The position numbers and the translations under genes were made by a program. From the NCBI GenBank assembly GCA_964542535.1, contig CAZIUE010000007.1, positions 124,001 through 188,000 on the forward strand: DNA of 64,000 nt, given 5' to 3'. Source of the DNA: Pseudopelobacter sp964542535 (lineage in GTDB: Bacteria > Desulfobacterota > Desulfuromonadia > Geobacterales > Pseudopelobacteraceae). Below the pieces are notes generated by a model. It was given only the letters and a program-made list of their open reading frames with translations. It searched no databases and had not been told where the DNA came from. Positions 1 through 8,407 of the stretch are shown piece by piece. The first letter of the stretch is position 1. Every line of letters starts with the position of its first letter.

Positions 1-545
1 TCAGCGGCACCGTGGCGGTCGTGCGTCACCTGGAGGCGCTGGAGAAAAAGGGGTGGATCAGGCGCCAGCCGGGCGCGTTCCGCTCCATCAGCCTGGTGGC
101 TGAAAAGCCCGTCCTCTATCCCCTGGATGAGGAGGGGATCTTCTCTGCTGACCAGCTCTCTGTTTCGCTGCCCATCGTGGGAACGGTGCGGGCCGGCACT
201 CCGGAGATCCCCCGGGAAGACATCGAAGGGTACCTCTCCCTGGACAGGAGCATTGCCGCCAGCGGCGGCAGCTTCTTCCTGCGCATCAGGGGTGATTCCA
301 TGAAGAACGCCGGCATGCTCCCCGGCGATCTGGTATTGATCCGCCCCCAGTCCACGGCTGACAATGGTGACGTGGTGGTGGCCCTGGTGGATGGCGAGGC
401 CACGGTCAAACGCTTCTTCCGCGAGGAAGGGGGGATCAGGCTTCAGCCCGAGAACGAACTGCTGGAGCCGATCCTGATCGCTGCCGACAGCGCCGACGTC
501 ACCGTCATCGGCAAGGTGGTCTCCCTCTTCCGGCCAACGGTCTGA
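1..545 (+). CDS. lexA: LexA repressor, C-terminal part (5' end outside window)
   Basis: The frame is open from the window edge (first full codon at base 3) to TGA 543-545, so the start and most of the DNA-binding domain are missing. What remains begins with the end of the LexA winged helix (HLEALEKKGWIRRQ) and continues into the S24 self-cleaving peptidase domain. The Ala-Gly scission bond is in VRAGTPE, the catalytic Ser in RGDSMKNAG and the catalytic Lys in DGEATVKRF. LexA represses SOS genes and cleaves itself when RecA filaments form on damaged DNA. A GTG at 12 could be taken as a start, but it falls inside the conserved helix-turn-helix end, so it is internal. The convergent gene dinB, a common SOS-regulated polymerase, lies just downstream, which fits a DNA-damage locus. 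Confidence 0.93.
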   Translation, partial: SGTVAVVRHLEALEKKGWIRRQPGAFRSISLVAEKPVLYPLDEEGIFSADQLSVSLPIVGTVRAGTPEIPREDIEGYLSLDRSIAASGGSFFLRIRGDSMKNAGMLPGDLVLIRPQSTADNGDVVVALVDGEATVKRFFREEGGIRLQPENELLEPILIAADSADVTVIGKVVSLFRPTV

Positions 546-550
546 ATCCC

Positions 551-802
551 ATGCAGCGGCACCAGACCCGTGAACAGATACGCGTGGCGGTCATCTTCGG
601 CGCGAACGGCAGGATCCAGCCGGTATGGTTCGAGTGGCGTCGCCGCAAGCATACCGTGACGGCCATCACCTACCGCTACGAGGGACGGCAGGGAGAGTCG
701 CGACTGCTGCACTTCACCGTCACCGACGAGGGGGGGCTCTACGAGCTGACCTACAACACCCATGACCAGACCTGGCAGTTGCGGGGAATCGAGGTGGAGT
801 AG
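551..802 (+). CDS. small conserved-looking protein of unknown function
   Basis: An 83-residue basic protein starts at ATG 551, five bases after the lexA stop, with no clear ribosome binding site, so it is probably translated by coupling to lexA. The sequence has alternating polar and hydrophobic segments with many aromatics (QPVWFEWRRRKH, ITYRYEG, YELTYNTHDQTWQLRGIE) and reads like a small beta-rich domain. No signal peptide, membrane segment or cysteine motif is visible. I do not recognise the family. Its place between lexA and dinB suggests co-expression with the SOS response; this is inference only. Confidence 0.65.
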   Translation: MQRHQTREQIRVAVIFGANGRIQPVWFEWRRRKHTVTAITYRYEGRQGESRLLHFTVTDEGGLYELTYNTHDQTWQLRGIEVE

Positions 803-810
803 GGGGAGTG

Positions 811-2043
811 TCACTCCACATCGATGTTCCTGATTCCATCGGGACGCCAGCTGGGTGGTATCACCTGACTCCCAGCCTTTTCCTTGCCAGGAATCAGACT
901 CCCGAACGTCACCGCCACGCCTCCATATTTTGCGTTCAGCTGATCCATGGCCTGCGTTGCCAATAGCCTCTTCCGCTCATCCTCGAACAGCGGCAGCTGC
1001 TCAGCCTGGTGCCTCAGGTTCGACAGGCGCACCCCCATGAGGCGCACCGGTTGTTCCAACTCCACGCTGTCCAGAATCGACAGGGCCGCCCGGTAGATCT
1101 CGTCGCTCAGGTTGATGTAGTTCCTGAGGGTCATCTGTCTGCCGAAGCTGGAGAAGAAGTCGGCGTAGCGCACGTAGAGGGAGACCGTCCTGCCCGAGAC
1201 GTTGTAACGCCTCGCCCGGCTGCCGACCATCTCGGAGAGCCGCAGCAGGAAGCGCCGGATCTCCTGGGGATCGTCGATGTCCCGATCCAGGGTGCTGCTG
1301 TGACCGACGGACTTCACCTCCTCCTCTTCACCAAAGGGGATCACCGGAGAATCGTCTCTCCCCTGGCCCATCTCTTTCAACCGCACGCCGGTGATGCCGA
1401 ATTTCCTCACCAGCCGCTCTTCGTCGCAGCGCCCCAGTTGTCCGCAGGTCGTGATGTTCATCAACGTAAGCTGGTGGGCGGTTTTCTTTCCGATACCGCA
1501 CAGATCCCGCACCGGCAGACGATCCATGATCCGCGGGACATCCTCCGGGGTGATGATCGTCAGGCCGTCAGGCTTCTGCATGTCACTGGCCAGCTTGGCC
1601 AGAAGCTTGTTGGGGGCGATGCCGATGGAGCAGGTGATGTTGAAACAGTGCCTGATGCGGGATTTGATCAGATAGGCGATCCGCTCCGCTGAATCGAAGA
1701 GCCTGATGGAGCCGGTCACGTCCATCCAGGCCTCGTCGATGCTGAATACCTCCACCTGGGGGGTGTAGTCGCGGAAGATATCTACGATCCGGGAGGAGGT
1801 GTGCCGGTATTTCCGGTTGTCCCCCACCACCACGATCATCTGGGGACAGAGCTTCTTTCCCTCCCAGACCGCCATGCCGGTCCTGACGCCGAAGGCCCGC
1901 GCCTCGTAGGAACAGGTGGTGATGACCGTGCGGCCGCCGGAGCCCACCACAGCGATTGGTTTGCCGCGCAGGGCCGGGTTTGCCGACTGTTCCACCGAGG
2001 CGAAGAAGGCGTTCATGTCGATATGGAGGATGACTCGCTGCAT
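811..2043 (-). CDS. dinB: DNA polymerase IV (Y-family translesion polymerase)
   Basis: A 410-residue Y-family polymerase that extends mismatched or lesion-blocked primers with low fidelity. Catalytic carboxylates are visible: Asp9 in HIDMNAFFASVE and Asp103-Glu104 in FSIDEAWMDVT. The nucleotide-binding YEARAFGVRTGM motif is at about 46-57, the helix-hairpin-helix thumb segment (VRDLCGIGKKTA) follows near 180, and the little-finger domain makes up the C-terminal third. Length is slightly above the family norm because of a tail after the little finger (about 370-410) that lacks a clear QLPLF-type clamp-binding end, although EQLPLFED occurs internally near residue 350 and is a good beta-clamp motif. 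The gene converges on lexA and the small gene at 551, leaving 8 bp between the stop codons. Confidence 0.93.
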   Translation of the reverse strand: MQRVILHIDMNAFFASVEQSANPALRGKPIAVVGSGGRTVITTCSYEARAFGVRTGMAVWEGKKLCPQMIVVVGDNRKYRHTSSRIVDIFRDYTPQVEVFSIDEAWMDVTGSIRLFDSAERIAYLIKSRIRHCFNITCSIGIAPNKLLAKLASDMQKPDGLTIITPEDVPRIMDRLPVRDLCGIGKKTAHQLTLMNITTCGQLGRCDEERLVRKFGITGVRLKEMGQGRDDSPVIPFGEEEEVKSVGHSSTLDRDIDDPQEIRRFLLRLSEMVGSRARRYNVSGRTVSLYVRYADFFSSFGRQMTLRNYINLSDEIYRAALSILDSVELEQPVRLMGVRLSNLRHQAEQLPLFEDERKRLLATQAMDQLNAKYGGVAVTFGSLIPGKEKAGSQVIPPSWRPDGIRNIDVE

Positions 2044-2106
2044 GGGGCGGTTATACCTGTGCGATGGAGGATGACGCCGATTGTGTCCCAGGCCCTGTTC
2101 CGTCCT

Positions 2107-3720
2107 TCATGGAGACTGGGGCTCCCTGTTCCAGAACGTAAAGGTGCTTTTTCCCGATTTTTTTGAATGATACAGGGCAATATCGGCTTTTTTGAACAGA
2201 CTCCCGAAATCTTCATCGTCATCGCCATGGATGGCGATACCGATGCTCACCGAAATTTCGGCGTGGTGGAAGCGTTGCGCCACATACCGGTCGAATTCTG
2301 CCATGAGCTGCTCCGCGAAGAGCCGTACGGTTTCGGTACGCTCCGTTTCCCCATCCCCCACCGTACCCAGAATGACCGCAAACTCATCTCCCCCCAGGCG
2401 AAAGAGCACTTCCGGAGGGAACATCCTCACCAGAATCTCCGCGAAGGCCACGAGTGTCCTGTCCCCTTCGTCATGGCCGTACTGATCGTTGATCTGCTTG
2501 AAATTGTCCAGGTCGGCAAGCAGCAACACCATGTCCGTCGTACATGGCGTTCTCCTCAGGAAGTCATGGAGGCTGCGCCTGTTGTTCAATTTTGTCAGAA
2601 AGTCGGTGTTCGCATCCTCGATCAGCTTGTTTTTGTAGCTGTATTCGCGGGTCACGTCCAGAAACAGGAGCAGGTATCCGGCAAATTCACCGAAAACATC
2701 GAGCAGCTGTTCGTTCCGGAGTCGTAAGACCCTGTTTCGCGAGAAGATGAACGTCTCATCGCCCGACAGTTCGACCATCCAGTTTTCGTCGATGGCATGG
2801 TTGCGGGTCAGATCTATGAACGTGTCCAGGTGCGTGCCAGGCAGTGTCCCTTTGTGGTGCGGAAACAATTGCAGAGACTTGTCGTTGATGTGGGTGATCA
2901 GCTTGTTCCGATCAGTCACGATCACGGCGAAGGGGAGACTCTTAAGCAGAATACTCAGTTCGATGTGCAGGTTCTGAAGGTCCGTAACGTCTCGGGCGAT
3001 GCCGACCGTGCCGATGATCTCGCCGTCGTTGTCAAAGAGCGGGGACTTATAGGTCTTGAACTGCCGCAGTTCGCCATGGCATTTCACTGTTTCGTCGAAA
3101 AGGCATGTTTCCTTCCTGTTCAGGACCGTTTTTTCGGTATCCAGGCAGACATACTCTCCCCGGGCGTATTCATCGGGTTCTATCCCCCAGATGTAGTAAT
3201 GCCCGCGCCCCCGGATCTCCTCCCTTGTCTTGTCCACCGTGCGGCAGAAGCTGCTGTTCACCTTCAGGTGGGCGCCCCGCACATCCTTGAACCAGATCAG
3301 GTCGGGAAGGCTGTCGATAAGCGTGTCGAGGTAGTTTTCCGTAAGGGCGGCATCCTCGCGCTCCTTGAAGCGGGTCAGGATCGCGCGGAATGAGGCCAGG
3401 ACCCTGTCATCCTTACTGGGCTTGATCCAGACCTGATCCAGGAGGTCGTACGTCTCCGCTGCTGTCGGGAACGTTTCCGCGTCAAAACAGGCGATCAGGA
3501 CGGCCCGGCTGTTCTTTGCCGCGTGTATTTGCCTGATCTCGTCGCTGCCCGTGAATGAATCGAGGATGATGATCGAGCTCTCCCCTATCACGGTGTCGTT
3601 TGTCCGGGACTGGCGGGTGATCCGGTGCGAGAAGCGTTCCAGGGGCGCAACGCGCCGCAGAAGGGTTTCGAGCCGTGTGTCCTGCGCGACGATCAGGATA
3701 TTCAGCAAACGGTGATACAT
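2107..3720 (-). CDS. PAS-PAS-GGDEF diguanylate cyclase with N-terminal receiver-like domain
   Basis: A 537-residue signalling protein expected to make cyclic di-GMP. The start is set at ATG 3720 because GAGGGAG lies just upstream; the frame stays open further 5' but that part is low-complexity and lacks a site. Residues 1-130 (LLNILIVAQDTRLETLLRR...) look like a degenerate receiver. Two PAS domains follow at about 145-270 (SLPDLIWFKDVRGAHLKVN; GTVGIARDVTD) and 275-395 (LPFAVIVTDRNKLITHIN). The GGDEF domain starts at DANTDFLTKLNNRRSL and carries an intact RLGGDEFAVIL signature. The positions where the inhibitory RxxD site would sit read FPPE, so product inhibition through that site is unlikely. 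No membrane segment is seen, so it is cytoplasmic. It stands alone between dinB and the cytochrome operon. Confidence 0.88.
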   Translation of the reverse strand: MYHRLLNILIVAQDTRLETLLRRVAPLERFSHRITRQSRTNDTVIGESSIIILDSFTGSDEIRQIHAAKNSRAVLIACFDAETFPTAAETYDLLDQVWIKPSKDDRVLASFRAILTRFKEREDAALTENYLDTLIDSLPDLIWFKDVRGAHLKVNSSFCRTVDKTREEIRGRGHYYIWGIEPDEYARGEYVCLDTEKTVLNRKETCLFDETVKCHGELRQFKTYKSPLFDNDGEIIGTVGIARDVTDLQNLHIELSILLKSLPFAVIVTDRNKLITHINDKSLQLFPHHKGTLPGTHLDTFIDLTRNHAIDENWMVELSGDETFIFSRNRVLRLRNEQLLDVFGEFAGYLLLFLDVTREYSYKNKLIEDANTDFLTKLNNRRSLHDFLRRTPCTTDMVLLLADLDNFKQINDQYGHDEGDRTLVAFAEILVRMFPPEVLFRLGGDEFAVILGTVGDGETERTETVRLFAEQLMAEFDRYVAQRFHHAEISVSIGIAIHGDDDEDFGSLFKKADIALYHSKKSGKSTFTFWNREPQSP

Positions 3721-4000
3721 TGACAACTCCCTCAACGGTGGGATGCGGCTCCCGGGCCGGCTGGTGTGTGGCTGCCGCGGTGCTTCATGCCGTGGTGCTC
3801 CGTCGGAAGGGGTGGACGGCATCCGCGAACCGGAAGTCCACCGGTCAAGCCAGTTCACTCCTCGGATCATGTTGGGAGGAGAGTTTACCATCGATTGGAC
3901 ATAAGGGGTAGGGATAGTGTCACAACCGTCACCGGAGGGTGATTCTCGATGCCTCTCTGGTGAGGAGTGAAGAGGCGCGTTTCTCTTCACTCTGCACCCC

Positions 4001-5437
4001 TCACTGCCTGTGGCACTTCTCGCACTCTCCGGCGACGGAGAAGGCGTTTGTGCCGTCGTGGCATTCGCCGCAGGATTTCCCCTTTTCCATCTCCTGCATG
4101 CTGACCCTGACCGTGCTCCGCGTGGTGGCGTAGAGTGCCGGGTGACATTCGCCGCACTTGTAGATCTCGCCGTGGAATGTGTGGCTGAAGCTGGCGTTGC
4201 CGCTCTCCTTGACCTCGAAGACCAGCTCTTTGGTGGGGTGGCAGGTGGCGCACCGGGTCAGGGGGGAGGCGTTGGTGCCGTTATGGCATTCGCCGCAGGA
4301 TTTCCCCTTTTCCATATCGGCCATGCTGACTTTCTTGCTCCGGCGGGTGGTGGGATAGAGCCGGGTATGGCAGTCGCCGCAGTGGTGGGCCTCGATATGC
4401 CTGGCGTGGGGAAAGTGGGCCGGACCGGTTTCCCTGACCTTGAAGAGTATGTCGTCCGCCGGGTGGCAGGTGGTGCAGCTCTTGATGTCAAAGGCATTCG
4501 TGCCATCGTGGCATGCGCCGCAGGATTTCCCCTTCTCCATGTCCGCCATGCTGGCCCGCTTGTTGGGGCCGGCCACGAAGATCCGCGGATGACAGCCGCG
4601 GCAGTCCGGGCTGACCTCCAGGTGCTTCCTGTGGCTGAAGTGGGTGGCGCCGGTGGCCTTGACCCGGTAGACGATCTCCTTGACCTGGTGGCAGCGGCTG
4701 CACTGCCTGAGGGAGAAGCTGACCTTGGCGTTGTGGCAGGCACCGCAGGACTTCCCCTTTGCCATGTCAGCCATGGTGACCGGCGTGCCGCGCCGTTTCG
4801 TGGCGTAGAGCCGGGGGTGGCAGTCCCTGCAATGGTGGCTCTCGATGTGCCGGGCATGTTTGAAGAGGGTCGGCCCGGTCTCCGGCGAGCGGAAGGCGAT
4901 CTCCCCGGCTGGGTGGCAGCCGGTGCAGCGGGAGAGTCCGAAGGCTTTTTTGCCGTTGTGACAGGCGCCGCAGGACCTGCCTTTCTCCATGTCGGCCATT
5001 GTTGCCCGTCTGTTGGGGCCCGCCGCGAACAGGGCAGGGTGGCACCTGGAGCAGTCGGGGGTGGCTTCCAGGTGCTTCCTGTGGCTGAAGTGGGTAGCGC
5101 CGGTGGCGCTGACCTGATAGACGATTTCTTTCGTCTGGTGGCAGCGGCTGCACTGCTTCAGGGAAAAAGCGTTCCTCCCGTGGCAGGCGCCGCATGACTT
5201 CCCTTGCTCCATGTCTGCCATGGTGAAGCTGCGCTTCTGTCTCAGGTTGTAGATCCCGTAGTGGCAGGCCCGGCAGTTGTTGGCCATGTTCCGGTGTGCC
5301 ATGTGGGTCACGTGGCTGAAGAGCACGCTCCCCGCATCCCTGGTGCGGAAGGTCACGTCCCGGATCTGGACGGCCGCCCCGGTGGGGATGGTGGCGAGCA
5401 GCAGCAGGGTCATCACAAACAGTGCGGTGCGTCTCAT
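4001..5437 (-). CDS. 18-heme c-type cytochrome built of six c7-type triheme repeats
   Basis: A 478-residue exported cytochrome with a signal peptide (MRRTALFVMTLLLLATIPTG). I count 18 CxxCH heme motifs arranged as six repeats of about 75 residues. Each repeat has an F-x-H-x-x-H ligand segment, a CxxCH, a MADMEKGKSCGACH-type motif and a third CxxCH, which is the c7 (PpcA-like) triheme design. Middle repeats alternate between an FSHRKHLE class and an F(K/P)HARHIE class, as if a two-repeat unit was duplicated. Such arrays act as periplasmic electron conduits. The gene lies 36 bp downstream of the cytochrome b gene in one operon with the 7-heme cytochrome, so it is probably the soluble electron acceptor of that membrane complex. 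GGAG precedes ATG 5437. Confidence 0.92.
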   Translation of the reverse strand: MRRTALFVMTLLLLATIPTGAAVQIRDVTFRTRDAGSVLFSHVTHMAHRNMANNCRACHYGIYNLRQKRSFTMADMEQGKSCGACHGRNAFSLKQCSRCHQTKEIVYQVSATGATHFSHRKHLEATPDCSRCHPALFAAGPNRRATMADMEKGRSCGACHNGKKAFGLSRCTGCHPAGEIAFRSPETGPTLFKHARHIESHHCRDCHPRLYATKRRGTPVTMADMAKGKSCGACHNAKVSFSLRQCSRCHQVKEIVYRVKATGATHFSHRKHLEVSPDCRGCHPRIFVAGPNKRASMADMEKGKSCGACHDGTNAFDIKSCTTCHPADDILFKVRETGPAHFPHARHIEAHHCGDCHTRLYPTTRRSKKVSMADMEKGKSCGECHNGTNASPLTRCATCHPTKELVFEVKESGNASFSHTFHGEIYKCGECHPALYATTRSTVRVSMQEMEKGKSCGECHDGTNAFSVAGECEKCHRQ

Positions 5438-5473
5438 GGCGTCTCCGGGAGAGGTGGCCGGTGTGGACCGGCG

Positions 5474-6136
5474 TTACGGTCGGTGTTCATCGTCCCCTTC
5501 GTGTCGCCCCGGCTCCGGTTCCTCCCAGCCGTACCACATGGCCCTGAAGTGGGAGCAGGGGGTATGCCCCAGGGTGGCCAGGTAGAGGTGGACGAACAGG
5601 AACGAGCAGAAGCAGCAGGCCAGCAGGAAATGGGCACTCACCAGGATCTTGATCCCCCCCGCCAGGTCGATGATGCCCCGCAGGGGGGTCAGGTTCATGA
5701 GCAGCAGGCCGGAAAAGATCTCCAGGGGGAGCAGGACGAGCATGAACATCAGGTAGCTTATCTTCTGCAACGGGTTGAACTTGTGGTCCGGCGTGATCCG
5801 GTGCGGGTTGGGACCGCCCCTGAAGAAGTCGTAGAGGTAGTACCTGGCCTGGCGGAAGATGCCGGTACGGAGATCCTCTGGTGTGGGGATGTAGTGTCTG
5901 ACCAGTGTTCCGGAGAAGAGACCGTAGCCGAACCAGAACAGGTAACAGGCGGTCACGCCGAGTCCGGCGACGTTGTGGAGCAGGATTGCCGTCCGGTAGG
6001 CGCCGAAGATGGTGATGTAGTCGGGGAACCTGATCTGCAGGCCGGTGAGTATCAGGATCAGGAAGCCCAGGGCGTTCAGCCAGTGCCAGATCCTGATGGG
6101 AAGCGGGTTCAGGTAGATGCGTTCGCCCGTGTTCAT
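5474..6136 (-). CDS. membrane di-heme cytochrome b, CbcB-like subunit
   Basis: A 220-residue integral membrane protein of the cytochrome b561 / formate-dehydrogenase gamma type. Four or more hydrophobic helices are visible (ALGFLILILTGLQI, VAGLGVTACYLFWFGYGLF, MFMLVLLPLEIFSGLLLM, HFLLACCFCSFLFVHLYL), with histidines placed as b-heme ligands in IRIWHWLN, ILLHNVAG, VSAHFLLA and FVHLYLATLGH. It would oxidise menaquinol in the membrane and pass electrons to the 7-heme c cytochrome encoded just upstream, whose stop overlaps this start in an ATGA. The pair resembles Geobacter CbcB/CbcA, known from the family to take part in low-potential extracellular electron transfer; assignment here is by architecture, not by alignment. 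Confidence 0.85.
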   Translation of the reverse strand: MNTGERIYLNPLPIRIWHWLNALGFLILILTGLQIRFPDYITIFGAYRTAILLHNVAGLGVTACYLFWFGYGLFSGTLVRHYIPTPEDLRTGIFRQARYYLYDFFRGGPNPHRITPDHKFNPLQKISYLMFMLVLLPLEIFSGLLLMNLTPLRGIIDLAGGIKILVSAHFLLACCFCSFLFVHLYLATLGHTPCSHFRAMWYGWEEPEPGRHEGDDEHRP

Positions 6137-7245
6137 GGCTGTTGTTTCCTTCTTCCGGCGCGGGTCAGCAGGCGCACGGCGGCGTGCCCGACGGCCGCCA
6201 GCAGGCCGGTGGCGATGATCAGGCCGCCGATGATGGTGAGGGGATAGCTGCGGGTGGCGCCCAGCATGTAGAAATCAGGGGTCGCGTTGAGAACGTCAAG
6301 GATGGCCCCCTGTTCGACCGCAATCCTGGTGTATCCCCTGCTCCTGTCCGGAAAGGCCACGTAACTTTTCTGCATCGACTTCGGCCCCGAGGCGTGGCAG
6401 AAGGAACAGTGCCTGCGGTTCTCCAGGATATCGTAGCTGTGGGATACCACCTCGGGGGTCAGCATTCCCCACAGCCGTATCTCCCTGCTACGGACCCGGC
6501 TGTTGAAGACCCGCAGGTCGTTCAGGGAGATGAACCGGTCCCTGTTGCGATCGATCAGGCTGCTCAGTTCGCTCCCCTCGGGGAGCAGGCGGGAGAGTTC
6601 GTCATGGGTGGCCATCCTGAACGCCCCCGAAGGTTCCCCCGCTTTCCGGGTCTGGATCGTCATGGTGACGACGTAGTTCTGGGAACTGGTGTGGCAGGTG
6701 ATACAGGGGAGGGAGTCCATGTGCAGCTCGGCCTGGGGGAGCCACGGGGCGTGGGTGGCGACGACCCTGGCCGGCTTGTGGCACCTGGCGCACATGGCGT
6801 TGATATCCTTGCCCGAAATCGTCAGGGGGCTCTTGACCGCATGGGGATTATGGCAGTCGCTGCATCCGGCCTTGGAGCTGTGCCGGCTCCGGGCGTATTC
6901 GACGTGGATCGGCAGATGGCATTCACGGCAGGTTGCCCTGGTGGGGAGGGGGGGCTTGGGGGTTTCGTTGGGATGCGTCTCGCTGATGGCCGTGTGACAG
7001 GCGCGGCAACCGATGTAGGAGTGGGTGGTGGCGGCGTAGACGCTGGGGTCGATATAGAACCGTTTTCCCCTCCTGGCGATGATCCGCGTGTCCGTATGGC
7101 AGGAGAGGCAGTGTGCGTTTTCCGGACCCAGGTGCGTCCCGGGAAGGGATGCGATCAGGGGCGCGGCCGGAAGGATCAGGGCCAGGATGGGGAGTATGAA
7201 GAGCAGCCGGAGTCGTGACATCCGGCCGGGCGCGCGGTCCTCCAT
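6133..7245 (-). CDS. 7-heme c-type cytochrome with C-terminal membrane anchor, CbcA-like
   Basis: A 370-residue exported cytochrome. The start is ATG 7245, which has AAAGGAGG ten bases upstream. A signal segment (LRLLFILPILALILPAAPLI) is followed by seven CxxCH motifs: CLSCH, CRACH, CRECH, CSDCH, CARCH, CITCH and CSFCH. A C-terminal helix (YPLTIIGGLIIATGLLAAVGHAA) and a basic tail would anchor it with the hemes in the periplasm. Between hemes six and seven lies a calcium-loop-like stretch, DRNRDRFISLNDL. It is the first gene of the operon and overlaps the cytochrome b gene by four bases. Seven hemes plus C-terminal anchor plus b-type partner is the CbcBA layout of Geobacter. It would accept electrons from the b subunit and deliver them to the 18-heme protein. 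Confidence 0.88.
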   Translation of the reverse strand: MEDRAPGRMSRLRLLFILPILALILPAAPLIASLPGTHLGPENAHCLSCHTDTRIIARRGKRFYIDPSVYAATTHSYIGCRACHTAISETHPNETPKPPLPTRATCRECHLPIHVEYARSRHSSKAGCSDCHNPHAVKSPLTISGKDINAMCARCHKPARVVATHAPWLPQAELHMDSLPCITCHTSSQNYVVTMTIQTRKAGEPSGAFRMATHDELSRLLPEGSELSSLIDRNRDRFISLNDLRVFNSRVRSREIRLWGMLTPEVVSHSYDILENRRHCSFCHASGPKSMQKSYVAFPDRSRGYTRIAVEQGAILDVLNATPDFYMLGATRSYPLTIIGGLIIATGLLAAVGHAAVRLLTRAGRRKQQP

Positions 7246-7459
7246 GGCGGTGGAACCTCCTTTCCCCTGTGGGATGATGCCGGCGCAACGGGCATATCCG
7301 GCACCCGGGCGCGCTGGCCCCGGTTTCATGAATACAGTCTACTACAGGTCGTCCGGCTGTTCAAAGGCGTGCCGCTTCCGGTTGGCGGGGAAGGGGCACG
7401 CCTTTGATGCGGCGGGGAACTGGCGGCAGGGGAGGCTCGGGGCGCGTCCCGGGCGGGAC

Positions 7460-8407
7460 TCAGACGTGGTTGCGCAGCATCAGCTCCGCCGGGTGGGGCG
7501 AGAGGTAGATCTGCTGTTTCAGGTAGGGCTGGTCGTACTTCATTACGTAGTGCCTGAGCAGGGTCAGCGGCACGATCAGCGGCACCAGCTGCCGGCGGTA
7601 CTGGTCGATCAGCTCCAGCAGCTCCCGTTTCTCCCCCGGCGTCAGCTCGCGCTTGAAATAGCCCATGATGTGCATCAGTACGTTGGTCTGCTTGCTGGCC
7701 GTTGCGTGCAGGGCCAGGGCCTTCATGAACTGGTGCTCGTAGGATGCCAGCAGCTCGTCCCGGCTGATCTCCCGGCCGCGGGCCACCAGGCTTCCCAGGT
7801 CGTGGTACTGCTGGACGCTGTGGGACATGATCAGCAGCTTGTGGCGGGTATGAAACTCCACCAGAGCTCCCAGTTCCGGTGTCCCGGCCAGGAACCCCTT
7901 CCAGCGGTGATAGCAGAAGACCCGCTCCAGGAAGTTCTCGCGGATGGCGGGGTCGTTCAGTCGCCCCTCTTCCTCCACCGGCAGGAGCGGGAAATGCCTG
8001 ACCACGGCCGCCGCGAACAGGCCGCTGCCGGGTCGGGGGGGAGCCCCCTCCTGGTAAACCTTGACCCGGTACAGCCCGGAGCTGGGCGAATTCTTCTTGA
8101 AGATGAAACCGCACGGTTCTTCCCGCTCCAGCTCCCGTACCCTGGCATCGCAAAAGGCCAGCATCTGCTCGGTCAGGTCCCTGCGGCTCCTGGTGGCCAC
8201 CAGTCGGGGCGCGGCCGGGTCTCCCTCCAGTCGCATGGACTCCCGGGGGATCGGCAGGCCGCAACCGACCTCCGGGCAGACCGGCACGAAGCGGAAGAAG
8301 CGTCCCAGGGTGTCGGTGATGTAGCGGTCATGCTTGTGGCCGCCGTCGTAGCGCACCTCCTGACCCAGCAGACAGGCGCTGACGCCGATGGTGATGGAAG
8401 AGGTCAT
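7460..8407 (-). CDS. DUF523-DUF1722 (YbgA-like) two-domain protein
   Basis: A 315-residue cytoplasmic protein. Residues 1-150 are a DUF523 domain with the conserved cysteines Cys12 (VSACLLGQEVRYDGGHK), Cys44/Cys49 (VCPEVGCGLPIPRE) and Cys99 (EPCGFIFKKNSPSSG). In studied DUF523 members three such cysteines hold a [4Fe-4S] cluster used for thiouracil desulfidation. The C-terminal half is DUF1722 (HRWKGFLAGTPELGALVEFHTRHKLLIMSHS is its typical opening, spanning about residues 165-195). The fused protein is widespread but its physiological substrate is not settled. The start codon overlaps the recN stop (ATGA), so the two are co-transcribed. Confidence 0.85.
   Translation of the reverse strand: MTSSITIGVSACLLGQEVRYDGGHKHDRYITDTLGRFFRFVPVCPEVGCGLPIPRESMRLEGDPAAPRLVATRSRRDLTEQMLAFCDARVRELEREEPCGFIFKKNSPSSGLYRVKVYQEGAPPRPGSGLFAAAVVRHFPLLPVEEEGRLNDPAIRENFLERVFCYHRWKGFLAGTPELGALVEFHTRHKLLIMSHSVQQYHDLGSLVARGREISRDELLASYEHQFMKALALHATASKQTNVLMHIMGYFKRELTPGEKRELLELIDQYRRQLVPLIVPLTLLRHYVMKYDQPYLKQQIYLSPHPAELMLRNHV

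Noticed and set aside
3961..3995. Inverted repeat after the 18-heme cytochrome gene as a terminator
   Set aside because: The stem is short and no T tract follows on the minus strand; recorded only as part of the recurring spacer words.
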